This document shows, one piece after another, positions 7,441 to 16,019 of a stretch of DNA of 64,000 nucleotides. Source of the stretch: Streptomyces sp. 130. Lineage in GTDB: Bacteria > Actinomycetota > Actinomycetes > Streptomycetales > Streptomycetaceae. A program made the translations under genes and the position numbers. A model generated the notes under the pieces. That model worked only from the letters and a program-made list of their open reading frames with translations, ran no database searches and was not told where the DNA came from. Location: NCBI RefSeq assembly GCF_007096885.1, contig NZ_VJNO01000007.1, positions 161,074-225,073 of the forward strand. Reading direction: 5' to 3'. Every line of letters starts with the position of its first letter. The stretch's first letter is position 1.

Positions 7441-9729
7441 ATGTTCGAGCACATGCCACTCAGACGGAGAACGGCGACCGCGCTGCTCGCCGTCCTCGGC
7501 CTCCTCCTCGCGCTCCTGTCCCTGCAGGCCGTCCCCGCGCACGCGGCGGGCAAGCTCACGGCGACCTTCACCTCCGCCGACAACGGCCCCTGGTGGAAGG
7601 GCACCTACGTCCTGCACAACGACACGGACACCGCCGTCACCGGCTGGAGCCTGGAGTTCGACCTGCCCGCCGGGGTCGCGATCCAGTCCTCGTACAACGG
7701 GACCACCACCACCCAGGGCAGCCACATCACCGCCGTCAACGCGCACTACAACGGCACGGTCGCCGCGCACAGCAGCACCGAGCCGTACAGCTTCTGGTTC
7801 GTCGCCACCGGCCCGATCACCGCACCGACCGGGTGCCGGATCAACGGCGACAAGTGCGACGGCTCCGCCGACGCGCCCCCGGGCGCGCCGAGCGGGCTGA
7901 AGCAGACCGATGTCACCGCCCGCACCGCGTCGCTGTCCTGGACGGCCGCCACCGCGGGCGACTTCCCCGTGGCCTCGTACGACATCCTGGCGGGCGGCAA
8001 GGTCGTCGGCTCCGCCACCGCGGCCACCTCCGCCACCGTCACCGGCCTGACCCCGGCCACCGCCTACGCCTTCACCGTCCGGGCCAAGGACACCCGGGGC
8101 AACGTCTCCGCCGAGAGCGCCCCGCTGACCGTCACGACCGTCGACCCGGCCACCGACACCTCGGCCCCGACGGCCCCCGGCGCCCTGCGCACCACCGCCA
8201 CCGACTCCTCCTCCGTGACCCTGGCCTGGAACGCCGCGACGGACAACCAGCGCGTCGCCGCGTACGACATCTACCGGGGCTCCGCCCTGGCCACCACGGT
8301 CTCCGGCACCACGACCACCGCCACGGTCGGCGGCCTCTCGCCCTCCACCTCGTACACCTTCACCGTGAAGGCCCGCGACGCCGCCGACAACGCCTCCCCG
8401 GCGAGCAACACCCTCACCGTGAAGACCGACGACATCGTCGGCGCCGGCAACTACGCCAAGGTCGGCTACTTCGTCCAGTGGGGCATCTACGGGCGCCAGT
8501 ACTTCGTCAAGAACCTGGAGACCTCCGGCGCCGCCGACAAGCTCGACATCATCAACTACGCCTTCGCCAACATCGACCCCAACAACCTCACCTGCCTCAA
8601 CGGCGTCACCAAGGGCACCACCGCCGACCCCCAGGACCCCGAGCAGGGCACCGGCGCGGGTGACGCGGACGCCGACTACGCCCGCCCGTTCAGCGCCGCC
8701 CAGTCCGTGGACGGGGTCGCGGACGACGGCTGGGCCAAGCTGCGCGGCAACTTCAACCAGCTCAAGAAGCTGAAGAAGCTCCACCCCGACCTGAAGATCG
8801 TGGTCTCGCTCGGCGGCTGGACGTACTCCAAGTACTTCTCCGACGTCGCCGCCACCGACGCCGCCCGCAAGAAGTTCGTCTCCTCCTGCATCGACATGTA
8901 CATCAAGGGCAACCTGCCCGAGTACAACGGCGCGGGCGGCCCGGGCAGCGCGGCCGGCATCTTCGACGGCTTCGACATCGACTGGGAGTGGCCGGGCACC
9001 GGCACCGGGCACCCCGGCAACCACTACTCGCCCGACGACAAGGACAACCTCACCCTGCTGCTCGCCGAGTTCCGCAGGCAGCTCGACGCGCTGGGCGGCG
9101 GCCACCGGCTCCTCACCGCCTTCACCCCCGCCGACCCGCAGAAGATCGACGAGGGTTGGGACCTGTCCAAGGTCTTCGACTCCCTCGACGTCGCCAACGT
9201 CCAGGGCTACGACTTCCACGGCTCCGGCAGCGACAACTCCTGGGAGCCGAACCGCACCGGCCACCAGGCCAACCTCTACAACGACGCCCAGGACCCGTAC
9301 GACTTCCACTTCAGCGCGGACAGCGCCATCAAGGCCTACACCGACGCGGGCGTCGAACCCCGCAAACTGACCCTCGGCATCCCGTTCTACGGCCGGGGCT
9401 GGCAGGGTGTCACCGACGGTGGCGCCGCGGGCGAGTGGCAGCCGGCGGGCGGGGCCGCCCCCGGTCAGTTCGCCGAGGAGGCCGGCACCCGGGGCTACTC
9501 GAACCTCATCGGCGCCTATCCGACGATGACGGTCCATCACGACGAGCAGTCCATCTCCACGTACGGCTACACCGGCAGCCAGTGGTGGTCCTTCGACGAC
9601 ACCTGGTCCATCGGCAAGAAGACGGACTACGTGAAGGACAAGGGGCTGCTCGGCGTCATGGTCTGGGAGATGTCGGGCGACACCACCCAGGGCACGCTGA
9701 TGGGCGCCCTCGACAACGGGCTGAAATAG
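7441..9729 (+). CDS. Secreted GH18 chitinase with carbohydrate-binding and two FN3 domains
   Basis: A 762-residue secreted enzyme hydrolysing beta-1,4-N-acetylglucosamine links in chitin. ATG at 7441 follows AAGGGAG. The signal peptide (about 1-36) ends at AHA. A CBM2-like cellulose/chitin-binding domain (about 38-143) is rich in Trp and closed by a Cys pair. FN3 domains lie at about 150-235 and 242-335. The GH18 barrel covers about 345-760 and has the catalytic DxxDxDxE signature complete at Asp509, Asp512, Asp514 and Glu516 (proton donor). An SLGGW strand precedes it and MVWEMSGD near the C-terminus completes the substrate cleft. Regulation is by the DasR-type operator upstream. Length and architecture are normal for Streptomyces chitinases. 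Confidence 0.95.
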   Translation: MFEHMPLRRRTATALLAVLGLLLALLSLQAVPAHAAGKLTATFTSADNGPWWKGTYVLHNDTDTAVTGWSLEFDLPAGVAIQSSYNGTTTTQGSHITAVNAHYNGTVAAHSSTEPYSFWFVATGPITAPTGCRINGDKCDGSADAPPGAPSGLKQTDVTARTASLSWTAATAGDFPVASYDILAGGKVVGSATAATSATVTGLTPATAYAFTVRAKDTRGNVSAESAPLTVTTVDPATDTSAPTAPGALRTTATDSSSVTLAWNAATDNQRVAAYDIYRGSALATTVSGTTTTATVGGLSPSTSYTFTVKARDAADNASPASNTLTVKTDDIVGAGNYAKVGYFVQWGIYGRQYFVKNLETSGAADKLDIINYAFANIDPNNLTCLNGVTKGTTADPQDPEQGTGAGDADADYARPFSAAQSVDGVADDGWAKLRGNFNQLKKLKKLHPDLKIVVSLGGWTYSKYFSDVAATDAARKKFVSSCIDMYIKGNLPEYNGAGGPGSAAGIFDGFDIDWEWPGTGTGHPGNHYSPDDKDNLTLLLAEFRRQLDALGGGHRLLTAFTPADPQKIDEGWDLSKVFDSLDVANVQGYDFHGSGSDNSWEPNRTGHQANLYNDAQDPYDFHFSADSAIKAYTDAGVEPRKLTLGIPFYGRGWQGVTDGGAAGEWQPAGGAAPGQFAEEAGTRGYSNLIGAYPTMTVHHDEQSISTYGYTGSQWWSFDDTWSIGKKTDYVKDKGLLGVMVWEMSGDTTQGTLMGALDNGLK

Positions 9730-9790
9730 CCCGCCATCGGTTGATTCTCCCCAAATCGAGACTTACCGCCCATAGCGGTAGGCTGGTCGC

Positions 9791-9846
9791 GGCGGTGCCC
9801 CCGTGGCACCGCCGTGCCTCACCACCGGACCCGGTCACGGGTCCGG
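9791..9846 (+). terminator. Two tandem hairpins after the chitinase gene
   Basis: GGCGGTGCC (9791-9799) pairs with GGCACCGCC (9805-9813) over a 5-base loop. Twelve bases later CCGGACCCG (9825-9833) pairs with CGGGTCCGG (9838-9846) over a 4-base loop. Neither is followed by a T run, as is common in Streptomyces. They probably end the chitinase transcript, or shield the 5' end of the next one. Confidence 0.55.
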
Positions 9847-9875
9847 CCCCAGCCGTTCGACGCGCGGGAGGAACC

Positions 9876-10196
9876 ATGACCAGCCCCGAGCAGGACCCCA
9901 ACCAGCAGGAAGGCCCCGCGGACGGTGGCGCGGCCGGGACGCCGGGCGTCCACGACGGCGGCGCGGACGGAGGGGCCGAGGGCCCTGCGGACGGTGGCGC
10001 GGCGGGCACGCCGGGAGTGCATGACGGCGGCGCGGACGGTGGCGCCGAGGGTCCGGCCGACGGTGGCGCGGCGGGCACGCCGGGGGTCCATGACGGCGGC
10101 GCGGACGGTGGCGCCGAGGGTCCGGCCGACGGTGGCGCGGCGGGCACGCCCGGCGTCCAGGACGGCGGGGCAGACGGCGGCGCGGACCGTTCTTGA
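9876..10196 (+). CDS. Acidic tandem-repeat protein, possible substrate of the adjacent JmjC oxygenase
   Basis: A 106-residue protein with no family I recognise. ATG at 9876 follows a strong GGGAGGA (9866-9872). After a 12-residue leader (MTSPEQDPNQQE) come four copies of a 23-residue unit beginning GPADGGAAGTPGV and ending DGGADGGAE. Copies 1-3 are identical in sequence; copy 4 differs by Gln for His and a terminal Asp, and RS closes the chain. Composition is Gly, Ala and Asp with one His/Gln, one Thr and two Pro per unit; there are no Cys or aromatic residues and no signal peptide. The stop overlaps the TTG start of the JmjC oxygenase gene, so the two are translationally coupled. Could be a modified-peptide precursor or simply a low-complexity protein. 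Confidence 0.7.
   Translation: MTSPEQDPNQQEGPADGGAAGTPGVHDGGADGGAEGPADGGAAGTPGVHDGGADGGAEGPADGGAAGTPGVHDGGADGGAEGPADGGAAGTPGVQDGGADGGADRS
9912..10190 (+). repeat. Four tandem 69-base coding repeats
   Basis: The coding sequence of the acidic repeat protein contains four in-frame 69-base units (about 276 bases). They are nearly identical at DNA level as well as protein level; differences are confined to a few third positions and the last unit. Such conservation points to recent amplification by slippage or unequal recombination, and copy number may vary between strains. Confidence 0.85.
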
Positions 10197-11404
10197 GCAC
10201 ATCACCGGCCGGCACCCAGGACCCCCTGGCCGCGAAGGCGGCCCCCGGGGTCCTGGAGTCGCGCCTGACCCCCGGCACGGGCCGGGCCGCGTTCGCCCGC
10301 GACTTCTGGGGCCGCGAGGCCCTGCTCACCCGCCGGGCCGGTGACTTCTCGGACCTCTTCTCCGCCGCCGCCGTGGACGAACTCGTCTCGCGGCGCGGCC
10401 TGCGTACGCCCTTCCTCCGCGTCGCCAAGAACGGCGCCACGCTGCCCGACGCCTCGTTCACCTCGCCCGCCGGGGTCGGCGCCACGATCGGCGACCAGGC
10501 CGACGACACCGCGCTGTGGCGGGAGTTCGCGGACGGCGCCACGCTGGTCCTGCAGGCGCTCCACCGCACCTGGGCCCCGGTCGGCGAGCTCACCGACGCG
10601 CTCGCCGCCGAACTGAGCCACCCGGTCCAGGCCAACGCCTACGTCACCCCGCCGCAGAACCGCGGCTTCGACGCGCACTACGACGTCCACGACGTCTTCG
10701 TGCTCCAGATCGAGGGCACCAAGCGCTGGACCGTCCACCGCCCCGTGCATCCCGACCCGCTGCGCGACCAGCCCTGGACCGACCACCGAGGCGCCGTGGC
10801 CGAGGCCGCCGGGGGCGAACCGCACCTCGACGCCGTGCTCGCACCCGGCGACGTCCTCTACCTGCCGCGCGGGTGGCTGCACGCCGCCGAGGCCCAGGGC
10901 GAGGTCGCCATCCACCTGACGCTCGGCGTCCACACCTGGACCCGGTACGCCCTCGCCGAACAGCTGATGCGCGCCGCGCTCGCCGAGCTGCGCGACGACC
11001 CCTGGGCGCGCGGCTCCCTGCCGCTGGGCGTGGCCGGCCCGGACGAGGAAGCCCCTCCGGTACGCGAACGACTCATCGCGGCCCTGGCCGGCACCGACCC
11101 CGCCCCGCACTTCCACCGCGCGCGGCGCGCCCAGGCCCGCCCCGCACCGCTCGGCCCGCTCGCCCAGCTCGCCGCCGTCGACGGACTCGGCCCTGGCACC
11201 CCGGTCCGCCTGCGGGCCGCGCTGGAAGCCCGCCTGGAGGGCCGCCGCCTGGTCACCCGGGTCGGCTGGCTCGACTTCCCGGAGGCGGACCTCCCGGCCC
11301 TGGCCCGGCTGCTCGCCGGCGAGGTGCGCACCGCCGGCGACCTCGGCCTCGCCTGCGCGGGCAGGCTGCTGCGCGCCGGCGTCCTCGTCCCGGCCGCCCG
11401 GTGA
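10193..11404 (+). CDS. JmjC/cupin_4 Fe(II)/2-oxoglutarate-dependent oxygenase
   Basis: A 403-residue protein of the cupin_4 (JmjC-like, ribosomal-oxygenase type) family, which hydroxylates protein side chains using Fe(II), 2-oxoglutarate and O2. The iron triad is visible: HYD in GFDAHYDVHDVF (about residues 161-163) and the distal His in LPRGWLHAAEAQGE (about 228). Between them lie the FVLQIEGTKRW strand and a 2-OG-binding region. The C-terminal ~150 residues form the winged-helix-like tail usual in the family. The start is TTG at 10193, overlapping the stop of the repeat-protein gene. Gene coupling makes that repeat protein the first candidate substrate; a ribosomal protein is the alternative from family precedent. 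Confidence 0.85.
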   Translation: MSTSPAGTQDPLAAKAAPGVLESRLTPGTGRAAFARDFWGREALLTRRAGDFSDLFSAAAVDELVSRRGLRTPFLRVAKNGATLPDASFTSPAGVGATIGDQADDTALWREFADGATLVLQALHRTWAPVGELTDALAAELSHPVQANAYVTPPQNRGFDAHYDVHDVFVLQIEGTKRWTVHRPVHPDPLRDQPWTDHRGAVAEAAGGEPHLDAVLAPGDVLYLPRGWLHAAEAQGEVAIHLTLGVHTWTRYALAEQLMRAALAELRDDPWARGSLPLGVAGPDEEAPPVRERLIAALAGTDPAPHFHRARRAQARPAPLGPLAQLAAVDGLGPGTPVRLRAALEARLEGRRLVTRVGWLDFPEADLPALARLLAGEVRTAGDLGLACAGRLLRAGVLVPAAR

Positions 11405-11460
11405 GCCCCGGCCGTCCGGTGAGTCCCAACCGCCCGGTGAGCGCGGAACGCCTCCGGTGA
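11398..11460 (+). repeat. Four CCGGTGA direct repeats across the JmjC/sucrase-like junction
   Basis: CCGGTGA recurs at 11398-11404, 11416-11422, 11434-11440 and 11454-11460, with periods of 18, 18 and 20 bases. The first copy contains the stop codon of the oxygenase gene and the last contains the GTG start of the next gene. The regular spacing suggests small duplications of the gene junction. Confidence 0.6.
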
Positions 11461-12353
11461 CAGCGGAACGCTTCTTCTGCGCCGACGCCGCCCGGGCCCG
11501 CGGCGACGCGCTCCCGGGAACCGCCCCGTACGGGCTGGTGTGGGTCCTCGTCGAGCAGCACGCGCCCTGGCCGGCCAACGGCTACGACGGCCTCGCGGTC
11601 GAACCCGTGACCAAGGCCCTGCTCTACGAGGCGGCCCGGGCGGTGCGCGCCCGCATCCTCCTGATCCGCCGCCACGGCCGCCGCCCCGAGGACGCCGGCC
11701 CCCGGCGCTGGGCCGTCCTCGAATACGACGCCAGCGGCGCGCACCGCCAGCAGTGGGGGACCTGGGAGCGCGACGAGGACCTGGCACTCGCCGCCGCCGC
11801 GCTCGGCACGCCCGGGGAGCCCGGACAGCCGCCGGTCGTCCTCGTCTGCGCCCATGGCCGGCACGACACCTGCTGCGCCCTGCGGGGGCGTCCGGCGGCC
11901 CGCGCGCTGGCCGAGCGGTGGCCGGACCAGGTGTGGGAGTGCACCCACGTGGGCGGCGACCGCTTCGCCGCGAACGTGCTCGTCGCCCCCGACGGCGTGT
12001 ACTACGGCGGCCTGGACGCCACTTCGTCCGTCACGGTCGTCGGCCAGCACCTCGCCGGCCGCGTCCACGCCGCGCACCTGCGCGGATACACCGACCTCTT
12101 CCCGGCCCAGCAGGCGGCGGTCGCGGCGGTGCTCGCCCGCTACGGCCCGGCGGGCCGCCACGACTACACGGTCACCGGCACTTCCCGGGCCGGCCCCCAC
12201 TGGCTGATCCGCCTCACCGGCCCCCCGCCCCGCGCCACCGCCTACGACGTGGAGGTCACCGCCCACCGCGCCGCACCGCGTCAACTCACCTGCAACGGCC
12301 CGGCGACGAGCGCGGCCATGGTCCACGAGGTGACCGCGATCCGCGCCGGCTGA
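11457..12353 (+). CDS. Sucrase/ferredoxin-like family protein
   Basis: A 298-residue protein matching the sucrase/ferredoxin-like (Suc_Fer-like) family. The thioredoxin-fold ferredoxin-type part is marked by LVCAHGRHDTCCALRGRP (about 130-148), with paired Cys, and ECTHVGGDRFAANVL (about 161-175), with Cys and His. These Cys/His residues are those expected to hold a [2Fe-2S] cluster in thioredoxin-like ferredoxins. The GTG start sits in a short repeat and has only a weak Shine-Dalgarno sequence, so translation probably depends on coupling to the oxygenase gene 53 bases upstream. A redox or electron-supply role for the neighbouring oxygenase is possible but unproven. Confidence 0.8.
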   Translation: MTAERFFCADAARARGDALPGTAPYGLVWVLVEQHAPWPANGYDGLAVEPVTKALLYEAARAVRARILLIRRHGRRPEDAGPRRWAVLEYDASGAHRQQWGTWERDEDLALAAAALGTPGEPGQPPVVLVCAHGRHDTCCALRGRPAARALAERWPDQVWECTHVGGDRFAANVLVAPDGVYYGGLDATSSVTVVGQHLAGRVHAAHLRGYTDLFPAQQAAVAAVLARYGPAGRHDYTVTGTSRAGPHWLIRLTGPPPRATAYDVEVTAHRAAPRQLTCNGPATSAAMVHEVTAIRAG

Positions 12354-12359
12354 ACGCGG

Positions 12360-12399
12360 AAACCCCGCCCCCGGAGGCGTACGCCAGGGGTGGGGCTTT
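12360..12399. terminator. Bidirectional terminator between convergent genes
   Basis: AAACCCCGCCCC on the left and GGGGTGGGGCTTT on the right form an imperfect GC-rich stem with A/T tails on both sides. It sits between the convergent ends of the sucrase-like gene and malate synthase, so it can act on both strands. Confidence 0.7.
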
Positions 12400-12418
12400 C
12401 GCGCAGCGGTACGGGCCG

Positions 12419-14038
12419 TCAGCGCAGCCGCTCGTACGCCGGCAGGGTCAGGAAGTCCGCGTAGTCCTGGTCCAGGGAGACCTGGAGGAGGAGGTCGTGG
12501 GCCTCCTGCCACTGGCCGGCGGCGAACGCCTCGTCGCCGATCTCCGCGCGGATCGCGGCCAGTTCCTCGGCGGCGACCTTGCGGGCCAGGTCCGCCGTGG
12601 CGTGCTCGCCGTTCTCGAAGACCACGTCCGCGTTGATCCACTGCCAGATCTGCGAGCGCGAGATCTCGGCGGTGGCCGCGTCCTCCATCAGGTTGAAGAT
12701 GGCGACCGCGCCCATGCCGCGCAGCCACGCCTCGATGTAGCGGATGCCGACGGCGACGGCGTTGCGCAGGCCCTCGTACGTGGGCTTGGCGTGCAGGGTG
12801 TCGATGGCGATCAGGTCGCCGGCCGCCACCGAGACGTCCTCGCGCAGCCGCTCCTTCTGGTTCGGCCTGTCGCCGAGGACCGCGTCGAAGGAGGCCATGG
12901 CGATCGGGACGAGGTCCGGGTGGGCCACCCAGGAGCCGTCGAAGCCGTCGTTCGCCTCGCGGTCCTTGTCGGCCTTGACCTTCTCGAAGGCGACCTTGTT
13001 GACCTCGGCGTCGCGGCGGGACGGGATGAAGGCCGCCATGCCGCCGATCGCGTGCGCGCCGCGCTTGTGGCAGGTGCGGACGAGGAGTTCGGTGTACGCC
13101 CGCATGAACGGGGCGGTCATCGTCACCGCGTTGCGGTCCGGCAGGACGAACTTGGCGCCGCCGTCGCGGAAGTTCTTCACGATGGAGAAGAGGTAGTCCC
13201 AGCGGCCCGCGTTCAGCCCGGAGGCGTGGTCGCGCAGCTCGTACAGGATCTCCTCCATCTCGTACGCGGCGGTGATCGTCTCGATCAGGACCGTGGCGCG
13301 GACGGTGCCCCGCGGGATGCCCAGCTCGTCCTGCGCGAAGACGAAGATGTCGTTCCAGAGGCGGGCCTCCAGGTGCGACTCCGTCTTCGGGAGGTAGAAG
13401 TACGGGCCCTTGCCGAGGTCGATCAGGCGCTGGGCGTTGTGGAAGAAGTACAGGCCGAAGTCGACCAGCGCGCCGGGCACGGGGGTGCCGTCGAGCTGGA
13501 GGTGGCGCTCGTCCAGGTGCCAGCCGCGCGGGCGGGTGACGACCGTCGCCAGCTCCTCGGCCGGCTTCAGCGCGTACGACTTGCCGGACCTCGGGTCGGT
13601 GAAGTCGATGGAGCGGTTGTACGCGTCCATCAGGTTGAGCTGGCCGAGGACGACGTTCTCCCAGGTGGGGGCGGAGGCGTCCTCGAAGTCGGCGAGCCAG
13701 ACCCTCGCGCCGGAGTTCAGGGCGTTGATGGTCATCTTGCGGTCGGTCGGACCGGTGATCTCCACCCGGCGGTCGTTCAGCGCGGCCGGGGCCGGGGCGA
13801 CCTTCCAGGAGTCGTCCGCACGGATCGCCTCGGTCTCCGGGAGGAAGTCCAGCGTGGAGGTGCGGGCGATCTCGGCGCGGCGTTCCCCGCGGCGGGCGAG
13901 CAGCTCGTCGCGCCGGGGCGTGAACCGCCGGTGCAGCTCGGCCACGAACGCGAGGGCCGCAGGGGTGAGGACCTCGTCCTGCCGGGGCAGGGGCTCGGCA
14001 TCGACGATGGCCAGCGGGGACGGCGCTGGTGCGGACAT
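12419..14038 (-). CDS. aceB: Malate synthase A
   Basis: A 539-residue malate synthase: glyoxylate plus acetyl-CoA to malate and CoA. The length is normal for the A isoform. Recognisable segments are EITGPTDRKMTINALNSGA with the following DFEDA (about residues 85-112, acidic Mg2+ ligands), ATVLIETITAAYEMEEILYEL (about 240-260, catalytic Glu/Arg region), GRWDYLFS, and near the C-terminus IFNLMEDAATAEISRSQIWQW. In allantoin-using Streptomyces this gene disposes of glyoxylate from ureide breakdown. That fits the allantoinase and IclR regulator genes 5-6 kb away and the similar inverted repeats upstream at 14180-14212. Confidence 0.95.
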   Translation of the reverse strand: MSAPAPSPLAIVDAEPLPRQDEVLTPAALAFVAELHRRFTPRRDELLARRGERRAEIARTSTLDFLPETEAIRADDSWKVAPAPAALNDRRVEITGPTDRKMTINALNSGARVWLADFEDASAPTWENVVLGQLNLMDAYNRSIDFTDPRSGKSYALKPAEELATVVTRPRGWHLDERHLQLDGTPVPGALVDFGLYFFHNAQRLIDLGKGPYFYLPKTESHLEARLWNDIFVFAQDELGIPRGTVRATVLIETITAAYEMEEILYELRDHASGLNAGRWDYLFSIVKNFRDGGAKFVLPDRNAVTMTAPFMRAYTELLVRTCHKRGAHAIGGMAAFIPSRRDAEVNKVAFEKVKADKDREANDGFDGSWVAHPDLVPIAMASFDAVLGDRPNQKERLREDVSVAAGDLIAIDTLHAKPTYEGLRNAVAVGIRYIEAWLRGMGAVAIFNLMEDAATAEISRSQIWQWINADVVFENGEHATADLARKVAAEELAAIRAEIGDEAFAAGQWQEAHDLLLQVSLDQDYADFLTLPAYERLR

Positions 14039-14179
14039 GAGCTGTCACTCCTTCAGCGGGCGGTGCGGACGGCGTCACGGCCGCCGGGCCGCCCGATTCG
14101 GCACGGCGTGCCAGGGCTCCGGGATACGGCTGTGGCCGCCGTCTGAGGTGCAGAGGGCTTCTGATCAGTGGATAGTAGT

Positions 14180-14212
14180 TTCCTCATGGTGGAAGTTCAA
14201 TGGTTTGTTGAT
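14180..14212 (-). promoter_or_regulatory. Putative IclR/AllR operator pair upstream of aceB
   Basis: Two dyads lie side by side 142-174 bases upstream of aceB. One is TTCCTCATGGTGGAA (14180-14194), a TTCC/GGAA palindrome; the other is TTCAATGGTTTGTTGAT (14196-14212), a TTCAA/TTGAT palindrome. Both have close relatives between the IclR regulator and allantoinase genes (20109-20123 and 20200-20216). Shared architecture implies a common regulator, most likely the IclR protein at 19.1-19.9 kb. The exact contacts are inference. Confidence 0.6.
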
Positions 14213-14270
14213 GTCGAGATTCTTCGGGTCGACAGAACGGCCGGGGCCTCGGCGCAGAGTGCCAGGCCGT

Positions 14271-14882
14271 TCACTCCAGGTGCGAAAGGTCCGCCGGAGT
14301 GTCGATGTCGTACGCCTGTGCCACGTCCCCGCACTCCACCAGCGTCAGCGCCGCCCGGTGCGCCCGCAGATGGGCCCGCGCCCCCTGGTCGCCCACCGCG
14401 CCCGCGGCGATGTCCGCCCACCGGTCCGCGCCGAACAGCACCGGATGGCCGCGTTCCCCCGCGTACGAGGCCGCCGCCAGGCTCATCCGGTCCCGGTACG
14501 CCGCACCCACCCGGGCCACCGCCTCCGCCCCGATGCCCGGCTGGTCCACCAGCAGCACGAGCGCCGCGTCCGCGCCCGTCCCCGCGAGCGCGCCCAGTCC
14601 CGTCCGCAGCGAGGAGCCCATGCCCTCGGTCCACTCCGGGTTGACGCTCACGGCGCAGCCGTCCAGCGCCGCCCGGGCGCGCACCTCGCCGGCCGAGGCG
14701 CCGAGCACCACGTGGACCGGGCCGCAGCCGCCCTCGCGGAGCGTGCGCACCGCGTGCTCGACGAGCAGTCCGCCGCGGTGTTCCAACAGGGCTTTCGGGC
14801 GTCCGCCGAGCCGGCGGCCCCCGCCCGCGGCGAGCAGCAGTCCGGCGATCTGCGCATGTGTCATGCCGCCTGGATACCCCAC
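14271..14882 (-). CDS. MobA-like NTP transferase (molybdenum cofactor nucleotidyltransferase type)
   Basis: A 203-residue nucleotidyltransferase. The N-terminus IAGLLLAAGGGRRLGGRPKALLEHRG (about 12-37) is the nucleotide-binding loop of the MobA/MocA family. VDQPGI (about 111-116) supplies the Asp that binds Mg2+, and GHPVLFG is also typical. Such proteins attach CMP or GMP to molybdopterin for xanthine-dehydrogenase-type enzymes; a purine-breakdown link would suit the allantoin genes nearby, but no dehydrogenase is in the window. GTG at 14882 has GGGAG eight bases upstream; ATG at 14864 is an alternative start. Confidence 0.82.
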   Translation of the reverse strand: MGYPGGMTHAQIAGLLLAAGGGRRLGGRPKALLEHRGGLLVEHAVRTLREGGCGPVHVVLGASAGEVRARAALDGCAVSVNPEWTEGMGSSLRTGLGALAGTGADAALVLLVDQPGIGAEAVARVGAAYRDRMSLAAASYAGERGHPVLFGADRWADIAAGAVGDQGARAHLRAHRAALTLVECGDVAQAYDIDTPADLSHLE

Positions 14883-15051
14883 GGCGGCCGCTCCCGCCCA
14901 CCGCCTCGTGCCGCTACGGGGTGTGTTACGTACACGGAGTGGCGCCCGGCACCTTTTATGGCGTTAACTTGCCCGCATACCGGGACACTTGACCATGGTC
15001 CGGGGACTGGTCGGAACGACACGGCACGAGGACGTGCGAGGGGGAGCTTTG

Positions 15052-15363
15052 TTGAAGAGCGTCGGGCAGGAGCGGGTGACCGGCAGCGGTGAGGACCCCA
15101 GAGTGGTGGAGTTGCGTACCGCGGTCTCCCGGCTCCGGCGGGCCCTGGCCGGGTATCCCGGGCAGTTCCCCGACCGGGCCGTCGCCGAGGACGAGCTCGC
15201 GGCGCTGGACGCGATGGCGCGCGGCGGGGCGCCCGAGATCCCCCGGTTGCGCCGCTCGCTGCTGCTGATCGCGGGGGCGATCGGCTCGGTCAGCGCGCTG
15301 GCCGCCGCCCTGCGGGACGTCCGGGTCGCCGTCGACCTCTTCGGCGAGCCGCCGCAGCGCTGA
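15052..15363 (+). CDS. Small conserved protein, DUF5955-like
   Basis: A protein of about 103 residues. I place the start at TTG 15052, since GGGGGAG at 15040-15046 is optimally spaced; TTG at 15049 and an upstream ATG at 14989 are in frame but lack this support. The chain has helical heptad-like stretches (VVELRTAVSRLRRALAGYP and PRLRRSLLLIAGAIGSVSALA) and no membrane segment long enough to be sure of. It resembles the small Streptomyces DUF5955 proteins, whose function is unknown. It is flanked by the MobA-like gene and the convergent response regulator. Confidence 0.65.
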   Translation: MKSVGQERVTGSGEDPRVVELRTAVSRLRRALAGYPGQFPDRAVAEDELAALDAMARGGAPEIPRLRRSLLLIAGAIGSVSALAAALRDVRVAVDLFGEPPQR

Positions 15364-15383
15364 CCAGGGCCGGGCCGGCCCGC

Positions 15384-16019
15384 TCAGCGGCGGATGAGCC
15401 GGCGGGCCGTCGCCGCCGCCACCGCCGCCGTGCGCGAGTCGACGCCCAGCTTCGCGTAGACGTGCACCAGGTGCGACTTCACGGTCGCCTGGCTCAGGAA
15501 CAGCCGCTTGCTGATCTCCGCGTTCGACAGGCCCTCGCCGACCAGCCGCAGCACCTCCAGCTCGCGCTTGGTGAGCGCCTGGGCGGGGGTGCGCATGCGG
15601 TCCATCAGGCGGTGCGCGACGGCCGGGGCCAGCGCCGAACGCCCGGCGGCCGCCGTACGGACCGCCGCCGCCAGCTCCTCGGGCGGCGCGTCCTTCAGCA
15701 GATAGCCCGCCGCCCCCGCCTCGACCGCCGCCAGGATGTCCGCGTCGCTGTCGTAGGTCGTCAGGATCAGCACCCGGGGCGCGTCCGGCGCCGCCGTGAT
15801 CGCGGCGGTCGCCTGCGCGCCGTGCATCCCGGCGCCGAACTGGAGGTCCATCAGCACGACGTCCAGCCCGCCCGCCGCCGCCCGGGCGACCGCCTCCTCG
15901 GCGGTGGCGGCCTCCGCGACGACCCGGAAGTCCGGCTCGGTGTCCAGGACGGCCCGCAGCCCCGCCCGTACCACCGGGTGGTCGTCGGCGAGCAGCAGCC
16001 GGACGGGCGTCGCGCTCAC
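15384..16019 (-). CDS. Two-component response regulator, LuxR/NarL type
   Basis: A 211-residue regulator. The receiver domain (about 6-122) has the acidic pocket ADDHP near the start and the phosphoacceptor Asp58 in VLMDLQ. A LuxR-type helix-turn-helix (about 145-205) contains [18 protein letters not shown] and the recognition helix around [18 protein letters not shown]. Its start overlaps the histidine kinase stop by four bases (ATGA), making a kinase-regulator operon. The ABC exporter transcribed divergently is the obvious target, with an inverted repeat in the shared promoter at 17290-17310. Confidence 0.92.
   Translation of the reverse strand: MSATPVRLLLADDHPVVRAGLRAVLDTEPDFRVVAEAATAEEAVARAAAGGLDVVLMDLQFGAGMHGAQATAAITAAPDAPRVLILTTYDSDADILAAVEAGAAGYLLKDAPPEELAAAVRTAAAGRSALAPAVAHRLMDRMRTPAQALTKRELEVLRLVGEGLSNAEISKRLFLSQATVKSHLVHVYAKLGVDSRTAAVAAATARRLIRR

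Noticed and set aside
9912..10190. Regular repeats that might be taken for a CRISPR array
   Set aside because: The 69-base units are contiguous, in frame and without unique spacers; no cas genes are near. They are coding tandem repeats.
14921..14940. GTGTTACGTACAC as an operator upstream of the DUF5955-like gene
   Set aside because: The symmetry is limited to the central TACGTA and no related copy was found in the window; too weak to annotate.
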